A DNA stretch of 64,000 nt from Alkalinema pantanalense (GCF_050753345.1 NZ_JBLZFX010000008.1:42687-106686); one strand, 5' to 3'; shown: positions 8,761 to 18,450, counted from the stretch's first letter. Program-made: numbers and translations. Notes: generated from the sequence alone by a model not told the origin.

Positions 8761-9204
8761 CTACCGAGTCAGAACGGGTTGAATATACTGCTTATTGGCT
8801 CGAACGTAGCATTGATAACTTTGTCCCGTTCGACTCCGCACCCGCATCCACGTTCGTCCTTGGCGATCTTTTGCGTTGTAAAGCACTTCATCTGACCCAC
8901 CCCGCCCTAAGTCCGCTTGCAGAATGCTGCCCTGGCTAAACGTTCTGGAAATCGCCGCCGTTACCTCAGAATCCTGCCGACAATTCAATCGCGAACTCAC
9001 CACGCGCCATAAGGCTCCAGCTTGCAAACTCCCACTGGTGACCGTCCCTTTCACCGGGCCAGCATTGGTTAAATAATCACCACTGGAATTGATTTCAGGT
9101 CTGTTGTAGAAATCACTACTGGCTCCAGCAACATTCGCCCCAGCAAGAGGGACGATTGGGGTTAACAGAACTGCTACTAAACTCAATCGCCAAGCAGACC
9201 GCAT
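8761..9204 (-). CDS. Small secreted protein, possibly SH3-like
   Basis: A 147-aa protein with a clear signal peptide: MRSAWR, a hydrophobic core LSLVAVLLTPIVPLAG, and a likely cut near AGASS. The mature part has two Cys (in RLNCRQD and SYQCYVR) that could form a disulfide, and beta-rich segments such as AGALWRVVSS and RTWMRVRSR, which resemble bacterial SH3 domains. This is the periplasm or outside. Function not known. It is convergent with the RTX gene and 77 bp downstream of the RND permease, so it may be the last gene of that transcript or have its own promoter. Confidence 0.65.
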   Translation of the reverse strand: MRSAWRLSLVAVLLTPIVPLAGANVAGASSDFYNRPEINSSGDYLTNAGPVKGTVTSGSLQAGALWRVVSSRLNCRQDSEVTAAISRTFSQGSILQADLGRGGSDEVLYNAKDRQGRTWMRVRSRTGQSYQCYVRANKQYIQPVLTR

Positions 9205-9281
9205 AGACCAACCTCAAGACTCCAGTCCTACCATAGCCCAACAGTCAGTTCCTCAGCCAACCGATGCAATTGGGCTAGAGG

Positions 9282-12200
9282 TCACTCGCGCGTCCCCACT
9301 CCAACCTCTTCCTGAACAGAACCAGTCTGTGATTCCGGAGAAGCCACGATCTCAAATTCTGGGGAGAGGCGATCATCCGATCGGCCTCCAAAGAAATCAT
9401 GCAGCAACAAATAGAGGCAGGGAATAATAAATAACGTGAGTAATGTTGCTAGTGCTAATCCAGAAAAAACAACAATTCCCAATGGTTTAAGAAATTCTCC
9501 ACCTTGGCCAATCCCTAATGCTAGGGGAAACATCCCTACAACGGTCGTAATGGTAGTCATTAAAATGGGTCGTAACCGTTGGGGAGCCGCTTGTAAAATC
9601 GCAGCTCGACGACTGACCTGATCCCGATCGCGGATTTGATTGGCCAATTCCACCATCAGAATCGCATTATTCACCACAATCCCAATTAGCAGCACAGCAC
9701 CGACAATCACCGTAGCCCCGATCGCCGTCTGTGTCGCAAAGAGTCCTAAGATCCCACCTGATAGTGCCAAGGGCAACGTAAACATAATTACTAGGGGATC
9801 AACTAGAGAGTTATATTGAACGGCCATAACGACGAATACTAGAAAAGCCGCTAAACCACCCAGGACAGGCAACGCGCCCTGAATGTCCTGATTACTCTGT
9901 GCGGCTGCGCTAGGTAGCCGACTCACCCCTTCCGGCAGCGTTAGGGAATTGAAAATGCGATCGACTTCAGCCAAGGCACGACTTAAACTAGCTCCTTCCT
10001 TCAAGTTCCCTGCAATCAAAAACACCTGTCGTTGGTTAATCCGCTGAATTTCCCCCGGTGCTTCCCCCAATTCAACGGTGGCCACATCACTCAGACGAAT
10101 CAGGCGATTGTCTGAGGTAAATAGCGGCAGTTGTTGTAGTTGCGAAGGCTGACGAATGGCGTCGTTGGCTAACTCAACCCGCACATCCACCAAGCGGTTA
10201 CCCCGTTGTAGTTGGGTGGGAATGGAACCTTGAATGGCAGTCTGTAACGTCGCGCCCACGTTTTCAACATTCAGCCCCACCCTAGTTGCCCGTTCCCGAT
10301 CGAGGCGAATTTGCAGTTCTGGCTGGCGGCGATCGGCGTCGGGGCGAAAGCGAGAGAGGGTGGCCTGTTCTCCCAATGCTGCCAGTACTTGGCGTCCGGC
10401 CTGGGCTAGGGTCTCCGGATTGGTGCCTTGCAGCATAATGTCAATCTCGGCACCGCGCACGGGGGAATTGTTTAAAATTAAGCCCCGCACTTGACCAGGA
10501 TTGAGACGCAGCAGAATATCGACCAAGTTGAGTTGATTGAGTTCTTGCGTCACGCGATCGATGTAGACTGACACATTCGCCCCCGGTTTGAGGGTAATGT
10601 TACTGGAACTGCGCAGGGCATTTTCGCTGGTGCTACTGCCAAACAACACGCCCCCCACGGTTGTAAAGACATAATCCGTTTCCGGCTGATTGAGCAGAAT
10701 TTCATCCACCGCTTCCATTACCTTACGGCTCGTGGCGAGGGGCGTGCCCGATGGAAATTGGGCAATCAGGTTCGCTTGTCCGGTATTAATGCGGGGCAAA
10801 ATTTCCTGGGGAATTTGACCCAACACGAGCCAACTGCCGCCGCCTAAAAAGATAAAAGTGGCAGCTACAATGAGTAATCGTTGCTGTAAAACTCGCCGGA
10901 GGAAGGCCCCATATTGCCGAGTTGCGATGGCAAAACGTTGGTTAAATGCCTGAAAAAGCCAGAGTTGACTCAGCCCGCTCGATCGAGGAATGGCCAGCAA
11001 CCTTGAGGTCAGCATGGGCACCACCGTCACCGCAACGACAATGGACGCAGCAACGGAAAAACTAATTGTGAGAATCAATTCATTAAACAGTAGGGCAATA
11101 AATCCACCAATCATCAAAAAGGGTAAAACTGCAACCAGGTTGGTCGCCGTTGAAGCCAGCAAAGCCGACTCCACACTTTGCCCGCTTTGAATTGAGGTGG
11201 CAATAATTTGTTGAGGGGAAAGGGTCGATCGGGAATCCTGTCCCGGTGTCATTCCGGTATCTTCTGCGATCGTTTCCAGCATCACGATCGAGTTGTCTAC
11301 GACAATCCCCACCCCCAACGCTAAGCCGCCTAAACTAAATACATTAATGGATAAGCCAAACAACCGCATTAAAATAATGGCAGCCAAGGTTGCTAAGGGA
11401 ATCGCGAGAACGATAATTAAGGTTTGCCGCAGGGATCCGAGAAAGAGCAAAACTGCAATTGCAGCTAATCCTGCCCCAAAAATACCGGAGGAGGTCACAT
11501 TGGAAATTGCATTTTGAATAAAAACGGATTCATCCAGCGTTGGCAAAAATTCCATATCCTCTGGAATTAATCCCGATTTCTTCAACTCTGCAATGCGTTG
11601 TTTGACCGCGTCTACCACGGCGATCGTGTTGGCATCCGGTTGTTTCTGAATGCTGACTTTAACGGCAGCTTGGCCATTTAGATTGACAAAAATGCGCTGT
11701 TCTTCAGTTCCGTCATTCACCTCTGCGAAGTCTCGTAAATAAACCCGCCGCCGAGTGGTCACTGCGTTGGCACTGTCCGCGTTCGCACTGCCCGCTGTGG
11801 TTGAACTACTTGAACTAGCTCCCGGACTGCCAACTGTTCCAGACTCGAAGGATAAGTTACGGATCTCCGTTGCATCCCGAAAGCGTCCAGCAAGGCGGGT
11901 CAAAGGTTCCGAGTTATTGCCGAGAATCCGTCCCCCCGAAACATCCTGATTACTTTCTCGCAACTCTGTCAGGACTTCATTGAGCCCAACTCCGAGGGCT
12001 TGCAGGCGGTTTAAATCGACGAGAACTCGTACCTCTTCTTCCAATCCACCGGATACATCCACCGCCGCCACACCAGCCACCACGCCCAATTCCCGCGCCA
12101 GTTCTTCATCGGCGAAGACTCGCAACGCAGCGGAATCTAATGAGGGAGAAGTCAACGCCAATTCATAGACGGGCAACTGCGACGGATCAGCTTTAAATAA

Positions 12201-12641
12201 CCGAGGTTGCTCGATCGTACTGGGTAAATTTGCTCGGGCCCGGTTGAGGGATGCCGTCGCATCATTCAAGGCTTGGTCAATATTGCCCCCCGGCTTAAAA
12301 AATAAGTCGAGGCTCACTTGGCCTTCACGGGTTTGGGAATAGACCTGAATCACCCCTTCCGTGGCCGATAGTGCTTCCTCTAGGGGTTTCGTCACTTCGT
12401 CGATCGCTACGGTGGGGGCAATGCCGGGGGTATTCAGCCGTACCCCAATGCGGGGATAGGTAATGGAAGGCAGCAAATCCACTTGCAAGTTGAAAATGAA
12501 GAAAATCCCTAGGATAATGACTGCTAGGGTCAGCATCAGGGTTCCAATGTGCTGGCGAATAGCGACGCCACTAATGCTGAATCCAGCGCTTAACTTTTCA
12601 CTCAAGCCGTTATTGGAATGGTTGTTTTGGGTGGAATTCAT
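9282..12641 (-). CDS. RND multidrug efflux permease (HAE1 family)
   Basis: A 1119-aa inner-membrane pump subunit of the AcrB/MexB type that uses the proton gradient to move drugs or other amphiphiles. The N-terminal helix with IIFNLQVDLLPSITYP-like order, the TM4 block LGVGIVVDNSIVMLE (the Asp is the proton relay) and the second-half counterpart VLLIGIVVNNAILMVE are all there, giving two repeats of six membrane helices with porter domains between. A Ser/Ala-rich low-complexity insert (about residues 268-296) interrupts the first porter domain. It follows the adaptor gene by 114 bp on the same strand; no TolC-like outer-membrane gene is nearby, so the channel must come from elsewhere. Confidence 0.93.
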   Translation of the reverse strand: MNSTQNNHSNNGLSEKLSAGFSISGVAIRQHIGTLMLTLAVIILGIFFIFNLQVDLLPSITYPRIGVRLNTPGIAPTVAIDEVTKPLEEALSATEGVIQVYSQTREGQVSLDLFFKPGGNIDQALNDATASLNRARANLPSTIEQPRLFKADPSQLPVYELALTSPSLDSAALRVFADEELARELGVVAGVAAVDVSGGLEEEVRVLVDLNRLQALGVGLNEVLTELRESNQDVSGGRILGNNSEPLTRLAGRFRDATEIRNLSFESGTVGSPGASSSSSTTAGSANADSANAVTTRRRVYLRDFAEVNDGTEEQRIFVNLNGQAAVKVSIQKQPDANTIAVVDAVKQRIAELKKSGLIPEDMEFLPTLDESVFIQNAISNVTSSGIFGAGLAAIAVLLFLGSLRQTLIIVLAIPLATLAAIILMRLFGLSINVFSLGGLALGVGIVVDNSIVMLETIAEDTGMTPGQDSRSTLSPQQIIATSIQSGQSVESALLASTATNLVAVLPFLMIGGFIALLFNELILTISFSVAASIVVAVTVVPMLTSRLLAIPRSSGLSQLWLFQAFNQRFAIATRQYGAFLRRVLQQRLLIVAATFIFLGGGSWLVLGQIPQEILPRINTGQANLIAQFPSGTPLATSRKVMEAVDEILLNQPETDYVFTTVGGVLFGSSTSENALRSSSNITLKPGANVSVYIDRVTQELNQLNLVDILLRLNPGQVRGLILNNSPVRGAEIDIMLQGTNPETLAQAGRQVLAALGEQATLSRFRPDADRRQPELQIRLDRERATRVGLNVENVGATLQTAIQGSIPTQLQRGNRLVDVRVELANDAIRQPSQLQQLPLFTSDNRLIRLSDVATVELGEAPGEIQRINQRQVFLIAGNLKEGASLSRALAEVDRIFNSLTLPEGVSRLPSAAAQSNQDIQGALPVLGGLAAFLVFVVMAVQYNSLVDPLVIMFTLPLALSGGILGLFATQTAIGATVIVGAVLLIGIVVNNAILMVELANQIRDRDQVSRRAAILQAAPQRLRPILMTTITTVVGMFPLALGIGQGGEFLKPLGIVVFSGLALATLLTLFIIPCLYLLLHDFFGGRSDDRLSPEFEIVASPESQTGSVQEEVGVGTRE

Positions 12642-12755
12642 AGCTATCTGAGAAGCGTAATTTTTTCAGAGTGTTTGCGATTAAACTACATTCGTATCGC
12701 ATTGCCGTGAGTTTGAAATCCTGTTGCAATTACGTTTAAAACGGATTGCATTGCA

Positions 12756-14216
12756 TCACCGTTTGCGATTCTCAGTTGGCTGCTCCGATAGTATGCTGAG
12801 GCGTACTGGCTGACCCTCCGCCAACTCTCCACTACTGCGCACCACGATCGACTCGCCTGCCGCCAGTCCACCTAGTACTTCCACTTGCCCATCCGCCCGA
12901 TCGCCCAGTTGCACGGTTCGTTTCGCGACTTTGGTCTGTTCCCCCTCCCGTTGGATAACAAACAGGGTTCCTGTTGTCGACTGAGGTTTTGAGCCAGATG
13001 CATTCGCGCCAGAATTAGAGTCATTAGCACTGCCAGCTCCCCCAGAACCCCCAGAACCCATCGATCGTCGTCGGGGAGCCTGTCCCGATTGGGTCGATCG
13101 ATCTGCGTTACGCGATTTTCCTCTCGGCTGATCGAGATTGAGCGCAACTTCTGGTACCACGATTTTGCTTTGATTGCGTTGGCCAAACTTAACTCGCGCC
13201 AGTAATCCACTGCCAATTTGCCCATCGGGATTCGGCATCGTAATTTCTATGGGAACCAAGCGATCGCTGGGGTTTGCTGCTGGGGAAATACGAGTAACCC
13301 GTCCCGTTAGTGTCTCCTTCGGACGAGCATCCAAACGCACTTGTGCCGATTGGCCCACCCGAATATTCGCCAGTTCCAACTCAGACACCTGCACTTCCAC
13401 CTTGACTTGGTTAAAGTCGCCCAGCTTGAGAACTTCCGTCCCGACCTGCGCTAAATCCCCCATTTCTAGGGATTTTGACAAGACCACGCCATTGATGGGC
13501 GATCGCAGGACAGTAAAGGCTTGGCGTCCCTGTTCCTGCGTAACAAGGGCATTTTGGACTTCAATGCGCCGCTGGGCTGCAATTACTGCCTGCTGCCGAT
13601 TGCGAACCTGTTGCTCCGTCGCACGTAAGGCTTGTTCTGCTGTTTTTGCATTCGTCGTAGCCAGTTCTGCCTGCTGTTCAGTAATGGCCCCTTCTTTCAA
13701 TAACTGCTGAAGTCGTTGGGCGTCCGATCGGGCTTGCTGGAGTTTCAGGCGTTCCTGTTCGGCTTGGGCGCGGGCATTGTCCACATCTGCCTGCAAACTC
13801 ACCACTTCCGACTGACGCACCGCCACTTCTGCTTCCACCTCATTCACCGTGGCCGCCAAAACCCGATCGTCCAACTGCCCTAAAAATTCCCCGCGATTAA
13901 CCGCATCCCCCACATCCACCCTCAGGTCTAACAGTTGCCCCGCCACCTGCGATCGCAGGGAAACCTGACGATAGGGGCGGGTTGTCCCCACGTATTCAAT
14001 GCGATTGGACAATTCGCTCGTTTGGGCCACCTGCGCATCGACGGCTACGGATTCGTCCTTGGCTCTAGCTTCCCCTTGGGCTTCACTGGGAGGCATCAGG
14101 CTACAGCCTGTCATCCCAGTCCCCACGAGGAGCATGGCGATCGACAGCCCCTGAAGCCATCTAAAAGGGGCTTTCAACGAACCTAACAATGGATGGGAAC
14201 TAAGCGGTTGCAACAT
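12756..14216 (-). CDS. RND efflux periplasmic adaptor (membrane fusion lipoprotein)
   Basis: A 486-aa HlyD/AcrA-type adaptor that joins the permease to an outer-membrane channel. A basic N-terminus, hydrophobic stretch and lipobox ending in Cys38 (GMTGC) mark it as a lipoprotein. Order: lipoyl half (SLRSQVAGQLLDLRVDVGD), a long alpha-hairpin rich in Glu/Gln/Ala (about residues 105-225), the second lipoyl half (VLRSPINGVVLS), then beta-barrel and membrane-proximal domains (SAQVRLDARP, VEVLGGLAAGE). A Gly/Ser/Asn-rich insert of about 45 residues (about 365-410) breaks the barrel/proximal region. It is the first gene of the adaptor-permease pair and faces the PadR gene. Confidence 0.92.
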   Translation of the reverse strand: MLQPLSSHPLLGSLKAPFRWLQGLSIAMLLVGTGMTGCSLMPPSEAQGEARAKDESVAVDAQVAQTSELSNRIEYVGTTRPYRQVSLRSQVAGQLLDLRVDVGDAVNRGEFLGQLDDRVLAATVNEVEAEVAVRQSEVVSLQADVDNARAQAEQERLKLQQARSDAQRLQQLLKEGAITEQQAELATTNAKTAEQALRATEQQVRNRQQAVIAAQRRIEVQNALVTQEQGRQAFTVLRSPINGVVLSKSLEMGDLAQVGTEVLKLGDFNQVKVEVQVSELELANIRVGQSAQVRLDARPKETLTGRVTRISPAANPSDRLVPIEITMPNPDGQIGSGLLARVKFGQRNQSKIVVPEVALNLDQPRGKSRNADRSTQSGQAPRRRSMGSGGSGGAGSANDSNSGANASGSKPQSTTGTLFVIQREGEQTKVAKRTVQLGDRADGQVEVLGGLAAGESIVVRSSGELAEGQPVRLSILSEQPTENRKR

Positions 14217-14690
14217 AGGAAGAAAGGGTGAGGAAGGAGCAAACCAACGCTAAACAATGCAAGTCGAATAATAAAGGCTCAATCAGAAAAAATGGTTCTG
14301 TCGGTTGTGTCATGACAGAACCTTGGTCCCAGCGGCGATCGCAGCTAGCCCAGTGGCCAATCCAGTGACCCACTTAGCAGCTAAATCCCCAGCTAAACCC
14401 GCATCCAGCAAAGCTCTAGCTCTCAACTCGCTGGAATATTTTGAGAACCAACACTTCTAAAGGTAACATAACTTGATATATCAGGCTGATATACCCAATA
14501 CAGTGATGAATTTTGCGGAATGAGTGGGGATGGGTGCGGTATGACGGAATCAGTTGTACAAGATGAGTTGTGACGGCTTCTCTGTCTCCTGCCCGCTGCG
14601 TTCTCCATTGCTCACGTTCCCCATTGCTCGCGTTCCCAACTGGTTACTGCCCTCCTACGTTGTTCCCGTTCTCTGCCCACCCCTTGCCCT
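14217..14690. other. Divergent control region between the efflux genes and padR
   Basis: A 474-bp region without a convincing gene, containing the palindrome described separately and a 16-bp tandem pair (CCATTGCTCACGTTCC at 14605-14620, one-base variant at 14621-14636) close to the PadR start. Confidence 0.6.
14477..14493. promoter_or_regulatory. Perfect 17-bp palindrome, candidate PadR operator
   Basis: TATATCAG-G-CTGATATA is a perfect dyad with 8-bp arms and one central base. It lies between the divergent adaptor and PadR genes, where a PadR dimer would be expected to bind. The binding assignment is inference. Confidence 0.6.
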
Positions 14691-15254
14691 ATGTTAGAAC
14701 TTGCAGCCCTCGGTTTGCTGACCCAAAATCCCTTACATGGCTACCGCCTTAAACAGCAACTAGAGCAATTTATGAGTGGCTGTATCAGTGTCAATTACGG
14801 TGCGATTTATCCGCTGTTGAAGCGATTGGAAGAGCATGGCTTCATCCAAACCCTATCCGCCGTTGAAGTGTCTTTCTCCGAGCCTCGGCGCAAAGTGTAT
14901 GCCATTACCCCACAAGGGCAGCAGCGCTGGCGGGAGAAAATGCTGGCTCAACCCCACGAAAGTTGGGTAAATAGTCGCTCTCGATTTGTTGTGAAGTTCT
15001 TTTTCTTTCAGCAAATGACGCCGCTCGAACGGGTGCACCTACTGGAACATCGCTTGGCGACTTGTCGGCTGCGGTTGGAAACCTGGGCGGAGCAAAATCA
15101 ATTTGTTGCCACGGATTATCCTGGTAATCTCTACGCACAGGAAGCTCACCAGTGGCATCTAGATAATCTTCAATTTGAAATCCAATGGCTCGAGAAAAAC
15201 TTAGCGCAGGAACAACAAATGCAGCAAGCGGAATCTATGGAATCACAGAGATAG
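14691..15254 (+). CDS. PadR-family transcriptional regulator
   Basis: A 187-aa protein. The first 90 residues are the PadR winged helix: LELAALGLLTQNPLHGYRL, then GAIYPLLKRLEEHGFI and a wing ending in RKVYAITPQGQQRW. The C-terminal part is helical and would form the dimerisation and effector region typical of PadR proteins (VirR/AphA-like long form). PadR proteins usually repress a neighbouring gene and let go when they bind an aromatic compound or drug, so control of the divergent RND pump is likely. ATG at 14691 matches the usual family start. Effector unknown. Confidence 0.9.
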   Translation: MLELAALGLLTQNPLHGYRLKQQLEQFMSGCISVNYGAIYPLLKRLEEHGFIQTLSAVEVSFSEPRRKVYAITPQGQQRWREKMLAQPHESWVNSRSRFVVKFFFFQQMTPLERVHLLEHRLATCRLRLETWAEQNQFVATDYPGNLYAQEAHQWHLDNLQFEIQWLEKNLAQEQQMQQAESMESQR

Positions 15255-15329
15255 AACAGTATGATGGGTCAAATTGCACGCTGGGGCAAAACTGCTAAAA
15301 TGCAGAACATTTAAACTACGTCCTGCACC

Positions 15330-15905
15330 ATGGGCTAGCCTCAAACCGCTAAGACCGACTATGAAAATCCCTGGAAAACGTTTATAGAACTATATTTCAG
15401 AAATTTTCTTGCATTTTTCTTCCCTCCTATTGAAGCTGACATTGATTGGTCAAAGCCAATTCGCTTTCTGGACAAGGAATTGCAAAAGGTGGTGCGGGAT
15501 GCCGAAATGCCCAAACGCTATGCGGACAAGCTCGTAGAAGTGCATCGTCTCAGCGGTGAGAGGGCGATCGTCATTTGTCACATTGAAGTCCAAAATGAAG
15601 ATGAATCGGGCTTCGAGGCCAGAATGTATAGCTATAACTATCGGCTACGCGATCGGTACAACGTAGAGTTGAAGGCTTTTGAGGAGGCAAGGCAGATGAA
15701 GTATGTCACCACATGGGAACGAATGGCTGAAGAGCGGGGCGAGGAACGGGGACTGATTTCAGGGGAACGAGCGATCCTCATTCGCCTATTGAATCGTAAG
15801 TTTGGCTCTCTTGACGATCACACCCTCGATCAAATCAACACCCTCTCGATCGCTCAACTCGAATCTCTCGGTGAAGCATTGCTCGATTTTGCGTCGTTGG
15901 CATAG
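15330..15905 (+). pseudogene. Broken Rpn/DUF4351-type (PD-(D/E)XK) gene
   Basis: The longest frame with a normal start (TTG 15480) gives 141 aa, but coding similarity goes on upstream in the same frame: YENPWKTFIELYF, FLAFFFPPIEADIDW and RFLDKELQKVVRD. The only in-frame ATG, at 15330, is followed by Gly and then a TAG at 15336. In the family (Rpn-like recombination-promoting nuclease/putative transposase, as I remember it) the segment after NYRLRDRYN goes on for about 120 residues before FEEERQMPYVT; here NYRLRDRYN runs almost directly into FEEARQMKYVTTWER. So there is one nonsense codon and an in-frame central deletion. The C-terminus (AILIRLLNRKFG) is the DUF4351 region. A dead copy of a mobile-like family. 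Confidence 0.75.
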
Positions 15906-16152
15906 CCTCTCGTAGAGAATCGATGACCTCACCCATTGGCTAGATCATCAGGGATAGACAGATCGATGACTTGGAATCGCGATCGCATCCTGGGAAAAGC
16001 CGATCGATCCGAAATCACTGTCTCCGATAATACTCAATTGTTCTCGCCATAGGTGTGATCCGTGATCTCGCCTGCCGCATCGATTTCGCAGGTGACATTG
16101 CCTCGATCGTCGTTTCTGAGTCGCAGGGTTAATATCAGCTTTCCAAGTTTGC

Positions 16153-16485
16153 CTAGGAATTTTCTGAAGGTTTATCTGGGGCGATCAGTAACTTGACCCC
16201 AAGGCCAGTCAAGCCCAAAGCTGCAAACCCAAAAATGCCTGCCCCAAAGGTGGATAATCCCACTACAAGCGTTCGTACCGCGATCGAAATCCGAATGACA
16301 ATCATGTTGTCAGAGGTGATTTGCTTAGCAGCAAAGGCCAGTGCGATCGATTGGGTTAAATTCCAAGCCAAGTAAGAGATTACTGCCGCTACGATCGCGC
16401 CCAAAAAACAGCGCAATGGTGTTGGTGCAGTATTTGGCTCGGTGTTGCTTGTTGTGATTGAATCTTTGTTGTCTTCGTTAGCCAT
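16153..16485 (-). CDS. DUF3082-type small membrane protein
   Basis: A 110-aa protein: a Thr/Asn-rich N-terminus, then membrane spans at about residues 24-50 and 68-103 separated by a short loop. It follows ispE by 34 bp on the same strand and is very likely cotranscribed with it. I recognise this size, layout and place next to ispE as the cyanobacterial DUF3082 family; no function is known. The link to isoprenoid synthesis is by position only. A short minus-strand frame further downstream (16034-16165) without a start codon is probably chance or a remnant. Confidence 0.75.
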   Translation of the reverse strand: MANEDNKDSITTSNTEPNTAPTPLRCFLGAIVAAVISYLAWNLTQSIALAFAAKQITSDNMIVIRISIAVRTLVVGLSTFGAGIFGFAALGLTGLGVKLLIAPDKPSENS

Positions 16486-16519
16486 ATTCTTGTACTCCTA
16501 TGTATTTTTTCTTGCCGCA

Positions 16520-17470
16520 TTACGTTGCAGCTAGCCGAACCCCCGACTGATTAAATTGCGTCACCCACAGTTCCAAATCTTCATCGGGTACTGCCGATAG
16601 CATCTTAGAACAAATCGTCTCCGCTGCTTCCTGGGATTCCGCTAACGCAAAGACCGTTGAACCTGAACCCGACATCATCGTGCCCAGACAGCCAATTTCC
16701 GCAAAGCGATCGCGCAGGGCTTGGACTTGGGGATATTCCGGTAGTACGACCTTTTCTAAATCGTTGTAGAGCAACTGCCCGATCGCTTTGGCGTCTCTGT
16801 GGGCTATCGCCTGCATCATTTCCCCAGACTGCATGGCTTGCTTACGGCTATCCAGGGCTTCGGGGCTGTCGGGGTAGGTGTGGCCAAAGTTAGCGCGAAA
16901 GGTTTTATAGGCCCAAGGCGTAGAGACGGGTAGATCGCGATACTTCGCCAACACGACGTAAATATTGTCCAGGTCTGGTAGGGGATCCAGTACTTCCCCT
17001 CGCCCCGTAGCGATCGCTGTGCCACCGGAAATACAGAAAGGAATATCTGACCCCAGCATGGCGGCCAAATCCTGCAATTCCGATTGCGTCAGTCCTAAAT
17101 TCCACAGCAGGTCAATGCCCACCAACACCGCTGCGCAGTCCGCCGAGCCACCCGCCAAACCCGCGCCCATGGGAATGCGTTTTTGGATCGCGATCGCCAC
17201 GCCACCATGTTTCGCCGCCGCTTCGGGAAAATTACGCCGCATCAAATCCGCTGCTTTCCAGGCCAAATTGGTTTCATCTACGGGCACATCGGGTTGATCG
17301 CAGGTGATCTGAATTTCCTGATTACGAATGGCTTGCACTGTCACGGTATCAGCGAGTCCAATGCTTTGCAGCACCATGACCAGTTCATGGAAGCCATCGG
17401 CTCGGCTGCCCACAATTCCTAAATACAGGTTGATTTTTGCGGGTGCAATGAGTGTGTAAGACCGTGTCAT
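16520..17470 (-). CDS. ispE: 4-diphosphocytidyl-2-C-methyl-D-erythritol kinase
   Basis: A 316-aa GHMP kinase that phosphorylates CDP-methylerythritol with ATP, a middle step of the MEP route to isoprenoids (carotenoids, phytol, quinones). Visible motifs: APAKINLYLGI at residues 9-19 with the substrate Lys12, the GHMP ATP loop IPMGAGLAGGSAD at 99-111, and the C-terminal MMSGSGSTVFAL. Length is normal. Its ATG overlaps the rsmA stop codon as ATGA, which suggests translational coupling. Part of the minus-strand run purM-rsmA-ispE-DUF3082. Confidence 0.95.
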   Translation of the reverse strand: MTRSYTLIAPAKINLYLGIVGSRADGFHELVMVLQSIGLADTVTVQAIRNQEIQITCDQPDVPVDETNLAWKAADLMRRNFPEAAAKHGGVAIAIQKRIPMGAGLAGGSADCAAVLVGIDLLWNLGLTQSELQDLAAMLGSDIPFCISGGTAIATGRGEVLDPLPDLDNIYVVLAKYRDLPVSTPWAYKTFRANFGHTYPDSPEALDSRKQAMQSGEMMQAIAHRDAKAIGQLLYNDLEKVVLPEYPQVQALRDRFAEIGCLGTMMSGSGSTVFALAESQEAAETICSKMLSAVPDEDLELWVTQFNQSGVRLAAT

Positions 17471-18450
17471 GCTTCCGAGCCTCCCTCCATCATATTTGCC
17501 ATGTTTGCCCTGTCCGATCGCGGGCCAGTGAATTCTGGGGCAGTGAATCCTGGTTTCGTTAATTCTGGATCGTCCGATTGCAGGTCATCCGATAGCGGAT
17601 TGTCCGATTGCGGATCGTCTAAGGGCGAGCTACCGACTCGTTCCAGCAGTCGATCGCTCAACTGGATCCAATTAGCTACACTCAATTCTTCTGCCCGTGC
17701 CTGAGAATTCAGCGATAGGCACTCCAGTAACGAGTTAAGTTCCTCCGGCTCAATTACACTCTTGAGATTATTCCGCAGCATTTTGCGCCGACTGGCAAAT
17801 CCCAACTTCAAAATCGTTTCTAAATGTTTGGGATTTTGGGCTGGATGTTCGATCGGACGGGGCTTAATGCGAATGACCGCAGAATCGACCTTGGGCGGTG
17901 GCTGAAATGCTTTTGCTGGAACATCAAAGAGGAACTCACAGTCTGCTAGATATTGCACCCGTACCGAGAGCGCACCGTAATTGTGATTACCTGCACTGGC
18001 ACAGATCCGCAAAGCGACTTCCTTTTGCACCAGTAGCACGATCGACTCAAAGGGCTGGGGATTTGGTTCTGCAATGCGTCCCAGCAATTTCTCTAGAATT
18101 GGCCCCGTGATGTTGTAAGGAATGTTAGCAACAACCTTGTTGGGATTCTGAAACTGTTCAAAGGGTTGCAACAATTGTGATAAATCTAGTGATAGAAAGT
18201 CGCCTTGCAGCAATAAGAAATTTTCGATCTTCCCCAGCTTCTTCCCCAACAAATCGCATAGATCTCGATCGATTTCTACCGAAATCACGGATTGAGCTGC
18301 TTGCAGTAACGGTCGTGTTAGAATTCCCGTCCCTGGGCCAATTTCCAGAACACGATCGCTCCCTGTTAATTCTGCAGCGGCAACAATTTTGCTAAGTGCT
18401 TTTTCACTCTTGAGCCAGTGTTGTCCAAACTGTTTGCGCGTTTTGACCAT
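17467..18450 (-). CDS. rsmA: 16S rRNA (adenine1518-N6/adenine1519-N6) dimethyltransferase
   Basis: A 327-aa KsgA/RsmA enzyme that dimethylates two adenines at the 3' end of 16S rRNA during late small-subunit assembly. The start TRKQFGQHWL is the family signature, so I take the ATG at 18450 rather than the frame's earlier ATG at 18504, which overlaps purM. SAM loop: VLEIGPGTGILT; catalytic block: VVANIPYNITGPIL (NIPY). The last 50 or so residues are unusual: an Asp/Ser/Pro-rich tail made of repeats such as DDPQSD and DLQSDDP, not part of the normal fold. It starts 4 nt after the purM stop and overlaps ispE by 4 nt. Confidence 0.94.
   Translation of the reverse strand: MVKTRKQFGQHWLKSEKALSKIVAAAELTGSDRVLEIGPGTGILTRPLLQAAQSVISVEIDRDLCDLLGKKLGKIENFLLLQGDFLSLDLSQLLQPFEQFQNPNKVVANIPYNITGPILEKLLGRIAEPNPQPFESIVLLVQKEVALRICASAGNHNYGALSVRVQYLADCEFLFDVPAKAFQPPPKVDSAVIRIKPRPIEHPAQNPKHLETILKLGFASRRKMLRNNLKSVIEPEELNSLLECLSLNSQARAEELSVANWIQLSDRLLERVGSSPLDDPQSDNPLSDDLQSDDPELTKPGFTAPEFTGPRSDRANMANMMEGGSEA

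Noticed and set aside
16034..16165. Minus-strand frame ending ITDHTYGENN
   Set aside because: Composition looks coding, but no start codon is available and it overlaps the DUF3082 gene; at best a remnant.
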